Source of the DNA: Lysobacteraceae bacterium NML95-0200
GTDB taxonomy: Bacteria > Pseudomonadota > Gammaproteobacteria > Xanthomonadales > Xanthomonadaceae
Assembly (NCBI GenBank): GCA_002798255.1
Contig: NWQQ01000021.1
Coordinates: 247,422-311,421 of the forward strand
DNA: 64,000 bases
Reading direction: 5' to 3'
The position numbers and the translations under genes are program-made. The notes beneath the pieces are model-generated. The model made no database searches. It was not told where the DNA came from and saw only the letters and a program-made list of their open reading frames with translations. Shown piece by piece: positions 17,693-26,350 of the stretch (the stretch's first letter is position 1; each line of letters begins with the position of its first letter).

Positions 17693-18040
17693 TCAGATAA
17701 TTGGCTTGGGGGTCAGCGGCATAACCACTGCAGCCTTTCTTGACTCAGCCTTTTCCATCATGCTTTTGGCCAGATTTACCGGCATTTTTTTCACAGCCGC
17801 CTTTTTGGCAATAAGCGGCGCTGCGGGCAATCCAGCGGCTCCTGTTTTTGTTACAGCCCCTTTGGCAGGCACTCTTTTCGCCGCAGCTTTTACCATTTTC
17901 TTGGCGGCAGCCTTCTCTACTTCATCACCCGCACCAGTCACTTTTCTGGTAACTGCTTTTTTCTGCACCGCTTTCTTTGTTGCCACCTTCTTCGCCACTT
18001 CTTTGGCAACAACTTTCTTCGCGGCTTTTTTCATCGCCAT
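17693..18040 (-). CDS. Histone H1-like Lys/Ala-rich DNA-binding protein
   Basis: 115 residues. The first two thirds consist of KKAAKK/KKAV-type repeats (Lys, Ala, Val with few acids), as in AlgP and bacterial histone-H1-like proteins that bind DNA non-specifically through disordered basic tails. AAGGAG seven bases upstream supports ATG 18040 over a start six codons earlier. Low complexity makes orthology impossible to judge. It sits alone, downstream of gcvH on the same strand but separated by a hairpin. Confidence 0.7.
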   Translation of the reverse strand: MAMKKAAKKVVAKEVAKKVATKKAVQKKAVTRKVTGAGDEVEKAAAKKMVKAAAKRVPAKGAVTKTGAAGLPAAPLIAKKAAVKKMPVNLAKSMMEKAESRKAAVVMPLTPKPII

Positions 18041-18173
18041 GTAAAAGCTCCTTGTCAATTTGGTTTCCAGTATCCCAAGTTGATTCAGTCAGGGCTAGCG
18101 CCTCTAATCATGCTTTCCATCACTGTCAACTTACTTGGCATTTTCCGGGTCAATTCTACTCGTGAAAAGCAGG

Positions 18174-18195
18174 ACGGCCACCCGAAGGTGGCCGT
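18174..18195 (-). terminator. Terminator of gcvH
   Basis: Perfect nine-base arms acggccacc (18174-18182) and ggtggccgt (18187-18195) around a four-base loop, read as TTCG on the minus strand. It lies 24 bases after the gcvH stop. The following minus-strand sequence is only moderately T-rich (gcttttc), so this is a probable intrinsic terminator. Confidence 0.65.
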
Positions 18196-18218
18196 TGCAG
18201 CGCCAAAAACGGCTTGAA

Positions 18219-18590
18219 TCAGTGCTCTTCTGCAAGTTTTGCCTGGTAGGCCTCTTCGCTGAGCAGTGCATCGGCATCGGCCGGGTTGTTCATTTCAATA
18301 ACGAACAGCCAGCCCTCGCCAAAGGCGTCTTCGTTGATGGTTTCCGGCTTGTCGGCCAGGGCTTCGTTGATTTCCACCACCTTGCCGCTGACCGGGGCAT
18401 ACACGTCGGAGGCAGCCTTGACCGATTCCACCACGGCGCAGGCATTGCCTGCTTCCAGCTCGTCGCCCACGGCGGGCAGCTCGACATACACCAGGTCGCC
18501 CAACAAGCCTTGGGCATGGTCGGAAATACCAACGACCGCGCGATTGCCTTCTACGCGCAGCCATTCGTGGGATTCAAGAAACTTGAGCAT
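18219..18590 (-). CDS. gcvH: Glycine cleavage system H protein
   Basis: 123 residues, close to the usual 125-130. The lipoyl attachment site is clear in [17 protein letters not shown], with Lys58 as the lipoylated residue; [20 protein letters not shown] is the family N-terminus. GcvH carries the aminomethyl group between the P, T and L proteins when glycine is oxidised to CO2, ammonia and methylene-THF. It lies 81 bases downstream of gcvT on the same strand; gcvP is not in the window. Confidence 0.97.
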   Translation of the reverse strand: MLKFLESHEWLRVEGNRAVVGISDHAQGLLGDLVYVELPAVGDELEAGNACAVVESVKAASDVYAPVSGKVVEINEALADKPETINEDAFGEGWLFVIEMNNPADADALLSEEAYQAKLAEEH

Positions 18591-18671
18591 GAAAACTCCG
18601 TATTTTTGGGGTGGGATAAAACGATGTGAATCGTAGCGCCGCAGTCAGCCCGCGTCACCACTGGCACGCAT

Positions 18672-19772
18672 TCAGATGCCGTCCTGCACTTTGCCTTCGC
18701 GCACGAACGGGAACTTGACCTGCCGCACCGGCACTTCACGGCCACGGATGTCCACGCGCAGCGCGCCCGGCTCACCGGCAGGCACGCGCACCAGGGCGAT
18801 GGCCTTGCCCAGGGTGGGCGAGAACGTGCCGGAGAGCACTTCGCCTTCGCCATTGGCGCTCAGCACTTTCTGGCCGTGGCGCAGCACGCCTTTTTCATCC
18901 ATCACGATACCGAGCATCTGCCGCGGCACGCCTTCGGCCTTTTGTTTTTCCAGCGCAGCGCGGCCATTGAAGTCGCGCCCTTCATCCAGTGCCACGGTCC
19001 AGCCCAGCGCGGCCTCATAGGGCGATACGGTTTCGTCCATGTCCTGGCCGTAGAGATTCATGCCGGCCTCAAGGCGCAGGGTATCGCGTGCGCCAAGGCC
19101 TGCGGGCTTTACGCCTGCTGCGGCCAGCGCATTCCAGAAGTCCACGGTGTGTTTTTCCGGGATGATGATTTCAAAACCGTCTTCGCCGGTATAGCCGGTG
19201 CGGGCAAGAAAGACCTCCACGCCATCGACGGTTTGCGCTTCCAGCGCGGCAAAGCGCGCCAGCTTGTCAGCAGCCTCGCGGTCGGCTTCGCGCAGCAGGG
19301 CAATCACCCTGGCGCGCGCATTCGGGCCTTGCACGGCCACCATGCCGAACTCCGGGCGCTCCTTGACGCTGACAGCAAACTCGACAGCCTGGGCGTTAAT
19401 CCAGGCCAGGTCTTTTTCGCGGGTGGCAGCATTCACCACCAGACGGAACCAGTCCTCGCGCATGAAGTAGATGATGAGGTCGTCAATCACTCCGCCTTGC
19501 GGGTTCAGCATGCAGGTGTACAGCGCCTTGCCGGGCTTTTGCAGCTTGTCCACGGAGTTTGCCACCAGACGGCGCAGGAACTCGCGCACCCGTGCGCCTT
19601 GCAAATCCACCACGGTCATATGCGAAACATCAAACATGCCGACATCGCGCCGCACCTGATGGTGCTCGTCAATCTGCGAGCCGTAATGGATGGGCATGTC
19701 CCAGCCGCCAAAGTCCACCATTTTGGCGCCCATGGCGCGGTGGGTGTCGTTGAGGATGGTTTTCTGGGTCAT
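18672..19772 (-). CDS. gcvT: Glycine cleavage system T protein (aminomethyltransferase)
   Basis: 366 residues. Motifs: [20 protein letters not shown] near the N-terminus, [25 protein letters not shown] and [17 protein letters not shown]. These bind THF and the aminomethyl-lipoyl arm of GcvH. ATG 19772 gives the conventional N-terminus; longer in-frame forms enter the intergenic terminator. No glycine riboswitch is visible, because only about 50 bases separate the gene from the terminator upstream. Confidence 0.97.
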   Translation of the reverse strand: MTQKTILNDTHRAMGAKMVDFGGWDMPIHYGSQIDEHHQVRRDVGMFDVSHMTVVDLQGARVREFLRRLVANSVDKLQKPGKALYTCMLNPQGGVIDDLIIYFMREDWFRLVVNAATREKDLAWINAQAVEFAVSVKERPEFGMVAVQGPNARARVIALLREADREAADKLARFAALEAQTVDGVEVFLARTGYTGEDGFEIIIPEKHTVDFWNALAAAGVKPAGLGARDTLRLEAGMNLYGQDMDETVSPYEAALGWTVALDEGRDFNGRAALEKQKAEGVPRQMLGIVMDEKGVLRHGQKVLSANGEGEVLSGTFSPTLGKAIALVRVPAGEPGALRVDIRGREVPVRQVKFPFVREGKVQDGI

Positions 19773-19821
19773 GGGCAGGCTCTCGGAATGGAAAACGCAA
19801 ATTATCGCACCCTGCGCCACG

Positions 19822-19854
19822 AAAAAGCCCGCGCCATATACCCGGCGCGGGCTT
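19822..19854 (-). terminator. Intrinsic terminator of hemP
   Basis: Eleven-base arms aagcccgcgcc (19825-19835) and ggcgcgggctt (19844-19854) around an eight-base loop. On the minus strand the stem is followed by TTTTT. It lies 21 bases after the hemP stop and insulates gcvT from hemP. Confidence 0.85.
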
Positions 19855-19875
19855 GATGGGCGCATAAAGGCGCGC

Positions 19876-20088
19876 TTATTTGGTGAGAATCAGCTTGTCA
19901 TTGCGGGTATGGCGCAGGCGGTAGCATTCATTGCCGTGGCGAATCACGATTTCGCGCTCGCCCTGTAGCAGCGCCATGCTGTCAATTTCGATGCTGGCCA
20001 CCGGGCGCGGACGCAGCTGTGCGTCAAAACCACTGCTATTGAAGGCTTCACAATCGGCAGCAACATGAGATTGGGCTGGGTCGAACAT
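19876..20088 (-). CDS. hemP: Hemin uptake protein HemP
   Basis: 70 residues. The second half carries the HemP signature: a [20 protein letters not shown] segment followed by [15 protein letters not shown]. HemP proteins are short, Fur-regulated and encoded near haem or siderophore receptors; the exact role is debated. ATG 20088 is preceded by GGAG at a six-base distance; an in-frame GTG at 20100 overlaps that ribosome site and was rejected. No receptor gene is adjacent here, so this is an orphan copy under its own Fur box. Confidence 0.88.
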   Translation of the reverse strand: MFDPAQSHVAADCEAFNSSGFDAQLRPRPVASIEIDSMALLQGEREIVIRHGNECYRLRHTRNDKLILTK

Positions 20089-20116
20089 GGGATGCTCCAC
20101 TGGCTTAAGTTAGGAA

Positions 20117-20131
20117 TGAGAATAATTATCA
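20117..20131 (-). promoter_or_regulatory. Fur box upstream of hemP
   Basis: TGAGAATAATTATCA on the plus strand matches the 7-1-7 Fur consensus TGATAATnATTATCA at 13 of 14 positions. It lies 28 bases before the hemP start, where bound Fur-Fe(II) would block the promoter. Flanking AT-rich sequence adds further half-site matches. Confidence 0.85.
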
Positions 20132-20169
20132 TTTTATGAAAATGCAAGCCCCTCGTTTATCATTTGCGC

Positions 20170-20292
20170 CCTCCTTGGGGGAGTAGCTTGCCGATTCAAG
20201 CATCGGCGCCCGCGTCAACACACTTGGTCGGCAGACCATGGCGCGCGCCTGGCAGCCCTGGCTGCCAGTGGCAAGACCGAAGGTGCTCATGC
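20170..20292 (+). ncRNA. yybP-ykoY (Mn2+) riboswitch
   Basis: The region has the conserved parts of the manganese riboswitch in order: cttgggggagtagc (20174-20187, the GGGGAGUAG loop), a stem gccgat/atcggc (20190-20195 with 20202-20207), gcgtcaacacac (20212-20223), a stem ggcagcc/ggctgcc near 20251-20266, and gcaagaccgaagg (20271-20283), which closes the first helix with the ctcctt side. It precedes a predicted manganese exporter, the commonest target of the class. Hairpin-forming sequence between about 20286 and 20350 may be the expression platform, and the gene has only a weak ribosome site, so translational control is possible. Confidence 0.85.
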
Positions 20293-20359
20293 CGCCCATG
20301 CCGGGTGCCGGCATGCGTGCTTTCGTGTCATCGGCCTTGCGCCCGGCGCCGGATTTGTC

Positions 20360-20935
20360 ATGAACGACCTGCCCTTTTCCGCCCTGCTGTTTTCCACCGT
20401 GGCAGTGGCCGTCGCCGAAATCGGCGACAAGACGCAATTGCTGGCGCTAATGCTGGCCGCTCGCTTCAGAAAGCCCTGGCCGATTATCTGCGGCATTCTC
20501 GTTGCCACCTTGCTCAATCACGCCCTCGCCGCCTGGCTTGGGCAGTGGCTTTCGGCCTGGCTCACCCCCGAGCTGCTGCGCTGGGGGATGGCGGCAAGTT
20601 TCATCGCCATCGCCCTGTGGACATTGAAGCCCGATACGCTGGAAGAAAACACGCCATTACCTGCGCGCGGCGCCTTTATCGCCACCAGCATCGCGTTTTT
20701 CCTGGCCGAAACCGGCGACAAAACCCAGGTCGCCACCGTGCTGCTCGGCGCCCGATACGATGCGCTCTGGCAGGTCATCACCGGCACCACGCTGGGCATG
20801 CTGCTGGCCAATGTCCCGGTTGTGCTACTGGGCAGCCACTTCGCACAGAAACTGCCGCTGAAAGCCGCCCGCCTTACCGCAGCCCTGCTGTTCCTCGCCC
20901 TCGGCCTGTGGGTGGCGCTGCGCGGCGTGGCCTGA
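20360..20935 (+). CDS. TMEM165/GDT1 (UPF0016) family manganese exporter
   Basis: 191 residues, six hydrophobic spans in two homologous halves. Each half carries the family motif E-x-G-D-K-T-Q: AEIGDKTQ near residue 20 and AETGDKTQ near residue 118. UPF0016 proteins, including bacterial MneA, export Mn2+ (and in eukaryotes Ca2+/Mn2+). The riboswitch directly upstream is independent support for manganese. The gene is followed at 41 bases by nupC on the same strand. Start ATG 20360 gives the expected N-terminus at the first helix. Confidence 0.9.
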   Translation: MNDLPFSALLFSTVAVAVAEIGDKTQLLALMLAARFRKPWPIICGILVATLLNHALAAWLGQWLSAWLTPELLRWGMAASFIAIALWTLKPDTLEENTPLPARGAFIATSIAFFLAETGDKTQVATVLLGARYDALWQVITGTTLGMLLANVPVVLLGSHFAQKLPLKAARLTAALLFLALGLWVALRGVA

Positions 20936-20976
20936 TTGGCCGATAATGGCGGCTGTTTCAGTTGTGACATTCATTT

Positions 20977-22278
20977 ATGGACGCACTCGCGCGCATCGGC
21001 TTTGGCCTGTTTGGCCTTGCGGTTCTCATCGGCATCACCTGGCTGTTTTCCAATAATCGCCACAAGGTGAACTGGAAGCTGGTGGGCACGGGGCTGCTGC
21101 TGCAAATCGCGCTGGCCTGCTTCGTGCTGCTGACGCCGTGGGGAGCCAGCGCATTTGATGCCATTTCCAAGGGTTTTGTGACACTCTTGGGCTTCACCAC
21201 CGAGGGCGCGAAAGTGGTGTTCGGCGACTTCACCCGTCCGGACAAATTCGGTTTCGTGTTCGCCTTCCAGGTGCTGCCGACCATCATCTTCTTCGCCAGC
21301 TTCATGAGCGTGCTCTACCACCTTGGCCTCATCCAGCGCGTGGTGCAGGCGATGGCATGGGGCATCACCAAGCTGATGCCGGTCTCCGGGGCAGAAACGC
21401 TCTCGGTCTGCGCCAATGCCTTTGTCGGCCAGACCGAGGCGCCACTGGTCATCAAGCCGTATATCGCGCGGATGACGCAATCGGAACTTCTGACCCTGAT
21501 GCTGGGCGGCATGGCGACCATTGCCGGCGGCGTGCTGGCCGCCTATGTCACCATGCTGGGCGGCGATGACCCGGCGCAGCAAGCGTTCTATGCCAAGCAT
21601 CTGCTCACCGCCAGCATCATGGCCGCCCCGGCCACCCTGGTCATCTCCAAAATCATGATGCCCGAAACGCAGATACCGGACACACTGGGCAAGGTCGATG
21701 TGAAAGTGGAAAAAACCAGCAGCAACCTGATTGATGCCGCCGCCGCCGGCGCCTCGGACGGCCTGAAGCTGGCCCTCAATGTCGGCGCCATGCTGCTGGC
21801 CTTTACCGCGTTGATTGCCATGCTGAATGCGCCACTCATCTGGCTGGGTCAGGTGACCGGGCTGGAAGCGGCTCTGGGACAGCCCACCAGCATGGCCAAT
21901 CTGCTCGGCAAACTGCTCGCCCCGCTGGCCTGGGTGATTGGCGTGCCCTGGCAGGATGCCTCCGCCGTCGGCAGCCTGATTGGCACCAAGGTGGTCATCA
22001 ACGAATTCATCGCCTACGACCAACTGACCCGGATGGATGCCGGGCAAGTCGCCGGCGTTGCGCCGCTGTCCACTGAGGCCAAGCTGATTGCCACCTATGC
22101 CCTGTGCGGCTTTGCCAATTTTTCATCAATCGCCATCCAGATTGGCGGCATTGGCGCACTGGCACCGGAACGCCGCCAGGATCTGGCGCGGCTCGGCCTG
22201 AAAGCGGTGCTGGGCGGCACCCTCGCCACCATGATGACCGCCACCATCGCTGGCGTGCTGCACGCCATCGGAGCCTGA
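20977..22278 (+). CDS. nupC: NupC-type concentrative nucleoside transporter
   Basis: 433 residues with about ten membrane segments. CNT family hallmarks: [25 protein letters not shown], then [20 protein letters not shown] and [15 protein letters not shown]. These form the sodium- or proton-coupled nucleoside site in the inner membrane. It is followed three bases later by a ribokinase gene, so imported nucleosides and their ribose may be handled together. The exporter gene upstream is close enough for a shared transcript. Confidence 0.93.
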   Translation: MDALARIGFGLFGLAVLIGITWLFSNNRHKVNWKLVGTGLLLQIALACFVLLTPWGASAFDAISKGFVTLLGFTTEGAKVVFGDFTRPDKFGFVFAFQVLPTIIFFASFMSVLYHLGLIQRVVQAMAWGITKLMPVSGAETLSVCANAFVGQTEAPLVIKPYIARMTQSELLTLMLGGMATIAGGVLAAYVTMLGGDDPAQQAFYAKHLLTASIMAAPATLVISKIMMPETQIPDTLGKVDVKVEKTSSNLIDAAAAGASDGLKLALNVGAMLLAFTALIAMLNAPLIWLGQVTGLEAALGQPTSMANLLGKLLAPLAWVIGVPWQDASAVGSLIGTKVVINEFIAYDQLTRMDAGQVAGVAPLSTEAKLIATYALCGFANFSSIAIQIGGIGALAPERRQDLARLGLKAVLGGTLATMMTATIAGVLHAIGA

Positions 22279-22281
22279 GCC

Positions 22282-23226
22282 ATGCAGGTGGTCGTGGTCG
22301 GCTCGTTCAATCTCGATCATGTCTGGCAGACCGATAGCCTGCCCGCCCCTGGTGCAACGCTAGCCGGCCGCTACCACAGCGGCCCCGGCGGCAAGGGCTT
22401 CAACCAGGCCATCGCCGCCCGCCGCGCCGGTGCCGAAACCGCCTTTGTCTGCGCACTGGGTGATGATGCCGGGGCGCGCCTCGCCAGCCATCTGGCCAAA
22501 GCCGACGGCCTGCAACTGGTGGCGCATCTATCCCCCCACACCCCGAGCGGCAGCGCCGGAATCTTTGTTGACCAGCAAGGCCGCAACAGTATCGTCATCG
22601 GCGCCGGCGCCAATGCCGAACTCACACCTGCGCATCTGGTCGCCCAGGACACGCTGTTCCGGCTTGCCAAGGTAGTGCTGGCTCAGCTGGAAACCCCGAT
22701 AGCCACGGTGCACAAGGCACTGGCGCTGGGACGCGCCGCCGGCGCGCGCACCGTGCTGAACCCGGCACCGGCCAATGCCGAAAGCAGCGCAGAACTCCTG
22801 GCACTGGCGGATGTCATCACCCCCAACGAAACCGAATTTGCCGCCCTGATCGCACGCCATACCGCGCTGCAAATCCCGGCTGAAGCAGTCGCCGACGCCA
22901 GCGATGCGGTACTGCATAGCCACTGCCGCACCCTGCATCCGGGCGGCAGCGTCATCATCACCCTGGGCAGCGCCGGCTGCTTTGTTTCCCACGGCGAGAA
23001 CTGGCATGACGATACCCGCAGCCATTACCGCCTGCCCGCCTGTCCGTCTGAAGTGGTGGACACCACTGGCGCGGGCGATGCCTTCAATGGCGCATTTTGT
23101 GCTGCCTGGGCGCAGCAGCCTGCCCGCGCACTCGCTAAGCACCTGACCTTTGCCAGCCGCTATGCCGCCCGCGCCTGCGAGGCCGAAGGCGCCGCCCTGG
23201 CGATGCCGCAACTAGCCCCCGCTTGA
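22282..23226 (+). CDS. rbsK: Ribokinase (PfkB family)
   Basis: 314 residues. N-terminal VVGSFNLDHVW and GPGGKGFNQAIAARRAGA match ribokinase; the PfkB signature DTTGAGDAFNGAF lies near residue 255 with the catalytic Asp. NPAPAN and TPNETEFAAL are ribokinase-like. It phosphorylates ribose (or a related sugar) on O5 with ATP. GGAG just before the ATG. Adjacency to nupC suggests salvage of nucleoside ribose; a nucleoside-specific kinase is the alternative. Confidence 0.88.
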   Translation: MQVVVVGSFNLDHVWQTDSLPAPGATLAGRYHSGPGGKGFNQAIAARRAGAETAFVCALGDDAGARLASHLAKADGLQLVAHLSPHTPSGSAGIFVDQQGRNSIVIGAGANAELTPAHLVAQDTLFRLAKVVLAQLETPIATVHKALALGRAAGARTVLNPAPANAESSAELLALADVITPNETEFAALIARHTALQIPAEAVADASDAVLHSHCRTLHPGGSVIITLGSAGCFVSHGENWHDDTRSHYRLPACPSEVVDTTGAGDAFNGAFCAAWAQQPARALAKHLTFASRYAARACEAEGAALAMPQLAPA

Positions 23227-23279
23227 TAGCCGATTTTTGAGGCAAAGACTCACCACATCAAGGCGGCTCACAGGCCAGC

Positions 23280-24620
23280 TCAGTGACCAGGCAGCTGACG
23301 CTCCCCGGCCTCGATATCGGCCGTGCCTTCAGCTTCGGCAGGCTCGCCCCTGGCTACCACGGTGGAAAGCACCAGGTCACCGGTGACATTCACCGTGGTG
23401 CGGCACATGTCCAGAAGGCGGTCCACGCCGAGGATAAGCGCCAGGCCTTCGGCGGGGATGCCGAACATCAGCAGGATGCTGGCAATCACCGGCAACGAGC
23501 CACCCGGCACGCCGGCAGCACCGATACCGCCCACCACGCACAGCGCCAATACCATCACCTGCTGGGCCAGGCTCAAGTCCACGTTGTAGAACTGCGCCAG
23601 GAACAGCACCGCAATGCCTTCAAACATGGCCGTGCCGTTCATATTGGCGGTCGCCCCCAGGGTGCAGACAAAGCGCGATACCCGGCGCGGCACGCCCAGG
23701 CGCTCCTCGGCGCACATCAGGGTGGTGGGCAAGGTGGCGCTGGAAGATGAGGTGGAAAACGCGGTGACGATGGCCGGCTGCGCGCCGCGCAAAAACTGCA
23801 AGGGCGAGCGCCTTGCAACCAGCCACACCAGCAGCGGGAACACCAGCGCGAAATGCACGCCCATCGCGCCTACGGCAGTGGCGACGAATTTGGCAAGCAA
23901 AAGCAGCACATCAAGCCCCAGTTTGGCGGTCACGCTGAACAGCATTGCCGCCACGGCATACGGCGCCAGACGAATCACCCAGTCAATCAGTTTCAGGCAG
24001 ATGTCGTACACGCCCTGGCAGGCGAGCACGAAATGCTCGGTGGCGCGATTGCGGATAAGCGTTGCGGCGATGCCGAACATCAGCGCAAAGAACATCACCG
24101 CAATCAGATCGTTATTGGCCGCCGCGGCAATCGGGTTACGCGGCACGATGTTGAGCAGCACATCCAGCCCCGAAAGGTTGTGTGCCGCCTCGGTGGCGCT
24201 GGCCACGCGGTCGGAGTGCTTGCCGGCCTCCTCCATCAGCTTGGCGCGCTGCTCAACGCTCAAACCGGTACCGGGTTTGACCAGGTTGACCGCCACCAGC
24301 CCGATGCTGACCGCCAGCGTTGTCACCGTTGCCACCCAGAACAGGGTGCGCCCGCCAATGCGGCCAAGTGATTTGGGCTCGCCAATTTCCACCACCCCCA
24401 AAATCAGCGCGGAAAATACCAGCGGTACCACCAGCATGAACAAAAGCCGCAGGAACAGCTGGCCTATCGGGTCGGCGACATAGGTGGTGATGGTGGCTAA
24501 CCACTGGGCATCGGCTGCAAAAAAATTGGCGCACAGTCCCAGCAGCATGCCACCTACAAAGCCAATCAGCATTTTCCAGTGCAGGGGCAATCCCTTGTTT
24601 TTACTGCGCGCGTCGGACAT
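23280..24620 (-). CDS. Dicarboxylate/amino acid:cation symporter (DAACS family)
   Basis: 446 residues, eight spans plus two re-entrant loops. The serine-rich loop AFSTSSSSATLPTTL and the substrate/Na+ site LGATANMNGTAMFEG, plus DRLLDMCRTTVNVTGD near the C-terminus, are diagnostic of GltP/GltPh-like glutamate, aspartate or dicarboxylate symporters. ATG 24620 has GGAG five bases upstream. Asp in DRLLD and Arg-Thr-x-x-N suggest an acidic substrate, but glutamate versus C4-dicarboxylate cannot be decided. Confidence 0.92.
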   Translation of the reverse strand: MSDARSKNKGLPLHWKMLIGFVGGMLLGLCANFFAADAQWLATITTYVADPIGQLFLRLLFMLVVPLVFSALILGVVEIGEPKSLGRIGGRTLFWVATVTTLAVSIGLVAVNLVKPGTGLSVEQRAKLMEEAGKHSDRVASATEAAHNLSGLDVLLNIVPRNPIAAAANNDLIAVMFFALMFGIAATLIRNRATEHFVLACQGVYDICLKLIDWVIRLAPYAVAAMLFSVTAKLGLDVLLLLAKFVATAVGAMGVHFALVFPLLVWLVARRSPLQFLRGAQPAIVTAFSTSSSSATLPTTLMCAEERLGVPRRVSRFVCTLGATANMNGTAMFEGIAVLFLAQFYNVDLSLAQQVMVLALCVVGGIGAAGVPGGSLPVIASILLMFGIPAEGLALILGVDRLLDMCRTTVNVTGDLVLSTVVARGEPAEAEGTADIEAGERQLPGH

Positions 24621-24706
24621 ACAGGCTCCGTGAAAAGGGTCGGTTACGGCCGCTGGCCGCAAGCAAAGGGCGAGCCTAACCGATTCTGCCCTGCCCTCCA
24701 AGAAAA

Positions 24707-26350
24707 TCAGCGCTCGGGATACAGCGGCGGCAATAGCGGCTCGCCCTGTTTGGCGGGGGCGCGCAATGGCGGGACATGGGCAAACGCTTTGCGCAACTGC
24801 TTGCGCGCCGCCTCGGCATTGCCACCGCCCCAGAGCGCCTGCTGCAACAGGTCAATGGCTTCGCACTGCGCCTGGCAAGCAAGCCGCGAACGGAGCTCGG
24901 ACAAGCTGCTTGCCTCGGGGACGACAAGTGTGGGGAGCAATTTCGCAATGGCGGGCAGGTCACCCGCATTCAATGCCTGCTGCAACGTGCTGCGCATCCG
25001 GCGCTGTGCCGTGCGCCGCTTGTGCCATTGCCCAAGCGGGTTGGGGCGGACAAGCCAAGGTGCAAACAGTATCAGCACCGCCAGTCCCAGCACCCAGCCA
25101 AGCCATCCATGCCATGTCGCCGACTTTCTGACTGGTCGGCTCTCCGTAACTGGCCTTGCCGCAGCCACTGGCGGCGCAGGCGAGAGCTGGAGACTGCCCG
25201 CCGCGACATTCAGGCGAATTGGCGCCAGTGTTGCCTTCTGCACGCTTTGCGTGCTGACATCCCACCAGTTTATCGGCTTGACCTGCACCAGCAGCTCGCC
25301 CTCGGCCAGGGGCAGCAGTGTGAACTTGCGGCTTATCCTGCTCTCTATCCGGCCTTGATGTATGCCTTCCGAAGCCTCAACCGGTTCGGCAAATACCTGT
25401 AGCTGCGGATGCGGCTCAAGCTCCAGCGGTGGCAGTTGCGAAGCCGTTGCCCCATCGGCATGCAGCGCCAGTTTCAGCTCGACGCCTTGCCCGACTTGCG
25501 CCTGCTGCGCAGCATCCAGCACACGTAGCGACAGCTTGCGTGCCGGTAGCCAGGGCGCCGCAGCGTTTGCCGGAATCGGCCGCACCTCCAGCTGCTGCGC
25601 TGGCGCACTGGCCTGTACCTGTACCCGGCCTTGCCCAAACCAGCCCGCAGCCCCGATGCGCTCGCCTTCGCCACGAAACCATGCCGCTGGCAGCACCAGT
25701 TCGCCGCTGCGCTCGGGTATCAAAAGATAGTGGCGCTCCAGTACCCGGTATTCCTGTCCGTCAATCACCCGGCGGCTGCGGCTATCATTGCCAAACGGCA
25801 CCAGGCTGGCATTGGCAGGCTGCGGCTGTTGCAATTCGCCAGAAAACAGGTTGACCGCGTAATGCAGACGCAAAGTCACCGACACCGCCTGCTGCACATA
25901 AGGCGCGCCATCGCTGATATCCGTTTCCAGAAATACCGCCTGCCCGGCCTGCACTTGTGGCTGGACATCGGCCACAGGCGCGACATCGGCGACTTGCAAC
26001 GTCAAAGGCTGGCTATATTGCGAGCCGACCTTCAAGGCCGGGATGTCAATCTGCCCGCTTCTGCGTGGCCGCATTTCCACCGCAAAACGCTGCCGGGCGT
26101 AAATCCTGCCATTGCGAATTTCCACTTGCCGGCCGCTGTCCATGCGCAGCACCACAAAGTCGGCCTCCAGCGGGGCAAGCTCGGGAGTAGCGCGCGCATC
26201 CTCGACTTCAATATTCAGGGTCACGCTGTCACCAGCGGCAATACTGGACTGCGAAAGGCGGGTATGCACCTGTGCGAAAACCGGAGTGCCGAGCAGCAGT
26301 GCCAGCAACAGCAGGCTGCGCAAACCAATGGCAATGATGGCCGGCCTCAT
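24707..26350 (-). CDS. BatD-like aerotolerance protein
   Basis: 547 residues: a signal peptide (1-26, LLLLALLLGTPVFAQ), a periplasmic beta-rich domain typical of BatD/oxygen-tolerance proteins (SIAAGDSVTLNIEVED), a single span near 425-445 (WLGWVLGLAVLILFAPWLV) and a cytoplasmic helical tail. It is the last gene of the MoxR/Bat operon; its start overlaps the preceding stop. Bat proteins are linked to oxidative or envelope stress tolerance, with unknown mechanism. Confidence 0.87.
   Translation of the reverse strand: MRPAIIAIGLRSLLLLALLLGTPVFAQVHTRLSQSSIAAGDSVTLNIEVEDARATPELAPLEADFVVLRMDSGRQVEIRNGRIYARQRFAVEMRPRRSGQIDIPALKVGSQYSQPLTLQVADVAPVADVQPQVQAGQAVFLETDISDGAPYVQQAVSVTLRLHYAVNLFSGELQQPQPANASLVPFGNDSRSRRVIDGQEYRVLERHYLLIPERSGELVLPAAWFRGEGERIGAAGWFGQGRVQVQASAPAQQLEVRPIPANAAAPWLPARKLSLRVLDAAQQAQVGQGVELKLALHADGATASQLPPLELEPHPQLQVFAEPVEASEGIHQGRIESRISRKFTLLPLAEGELLVQVKPINWWDVSTQSVQKATLAPIRLNVAAGSLQLSPAPPVAAARPVTESRPVRKSATWHGWLGWVLGLAVLILFAPWLVRPNPLGQWHKRRTAQRRMRSTLQQALNAGDLPAIAKLLPTLVVPEASSLSELRSRLACQAQCEAIDLLQQALWGGGNAEAARKQLRKAFAHVPPLRAPAKQGEPLLPPLYPER

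Noticed and set aside
19773..19821. Possible glycine riboswitch before gcvT
   Set aside because: Only about 50 bases separate gcvT from the hemP terminator, too short for the aptamer, and no conserved glycine-riboswitch core is seen.
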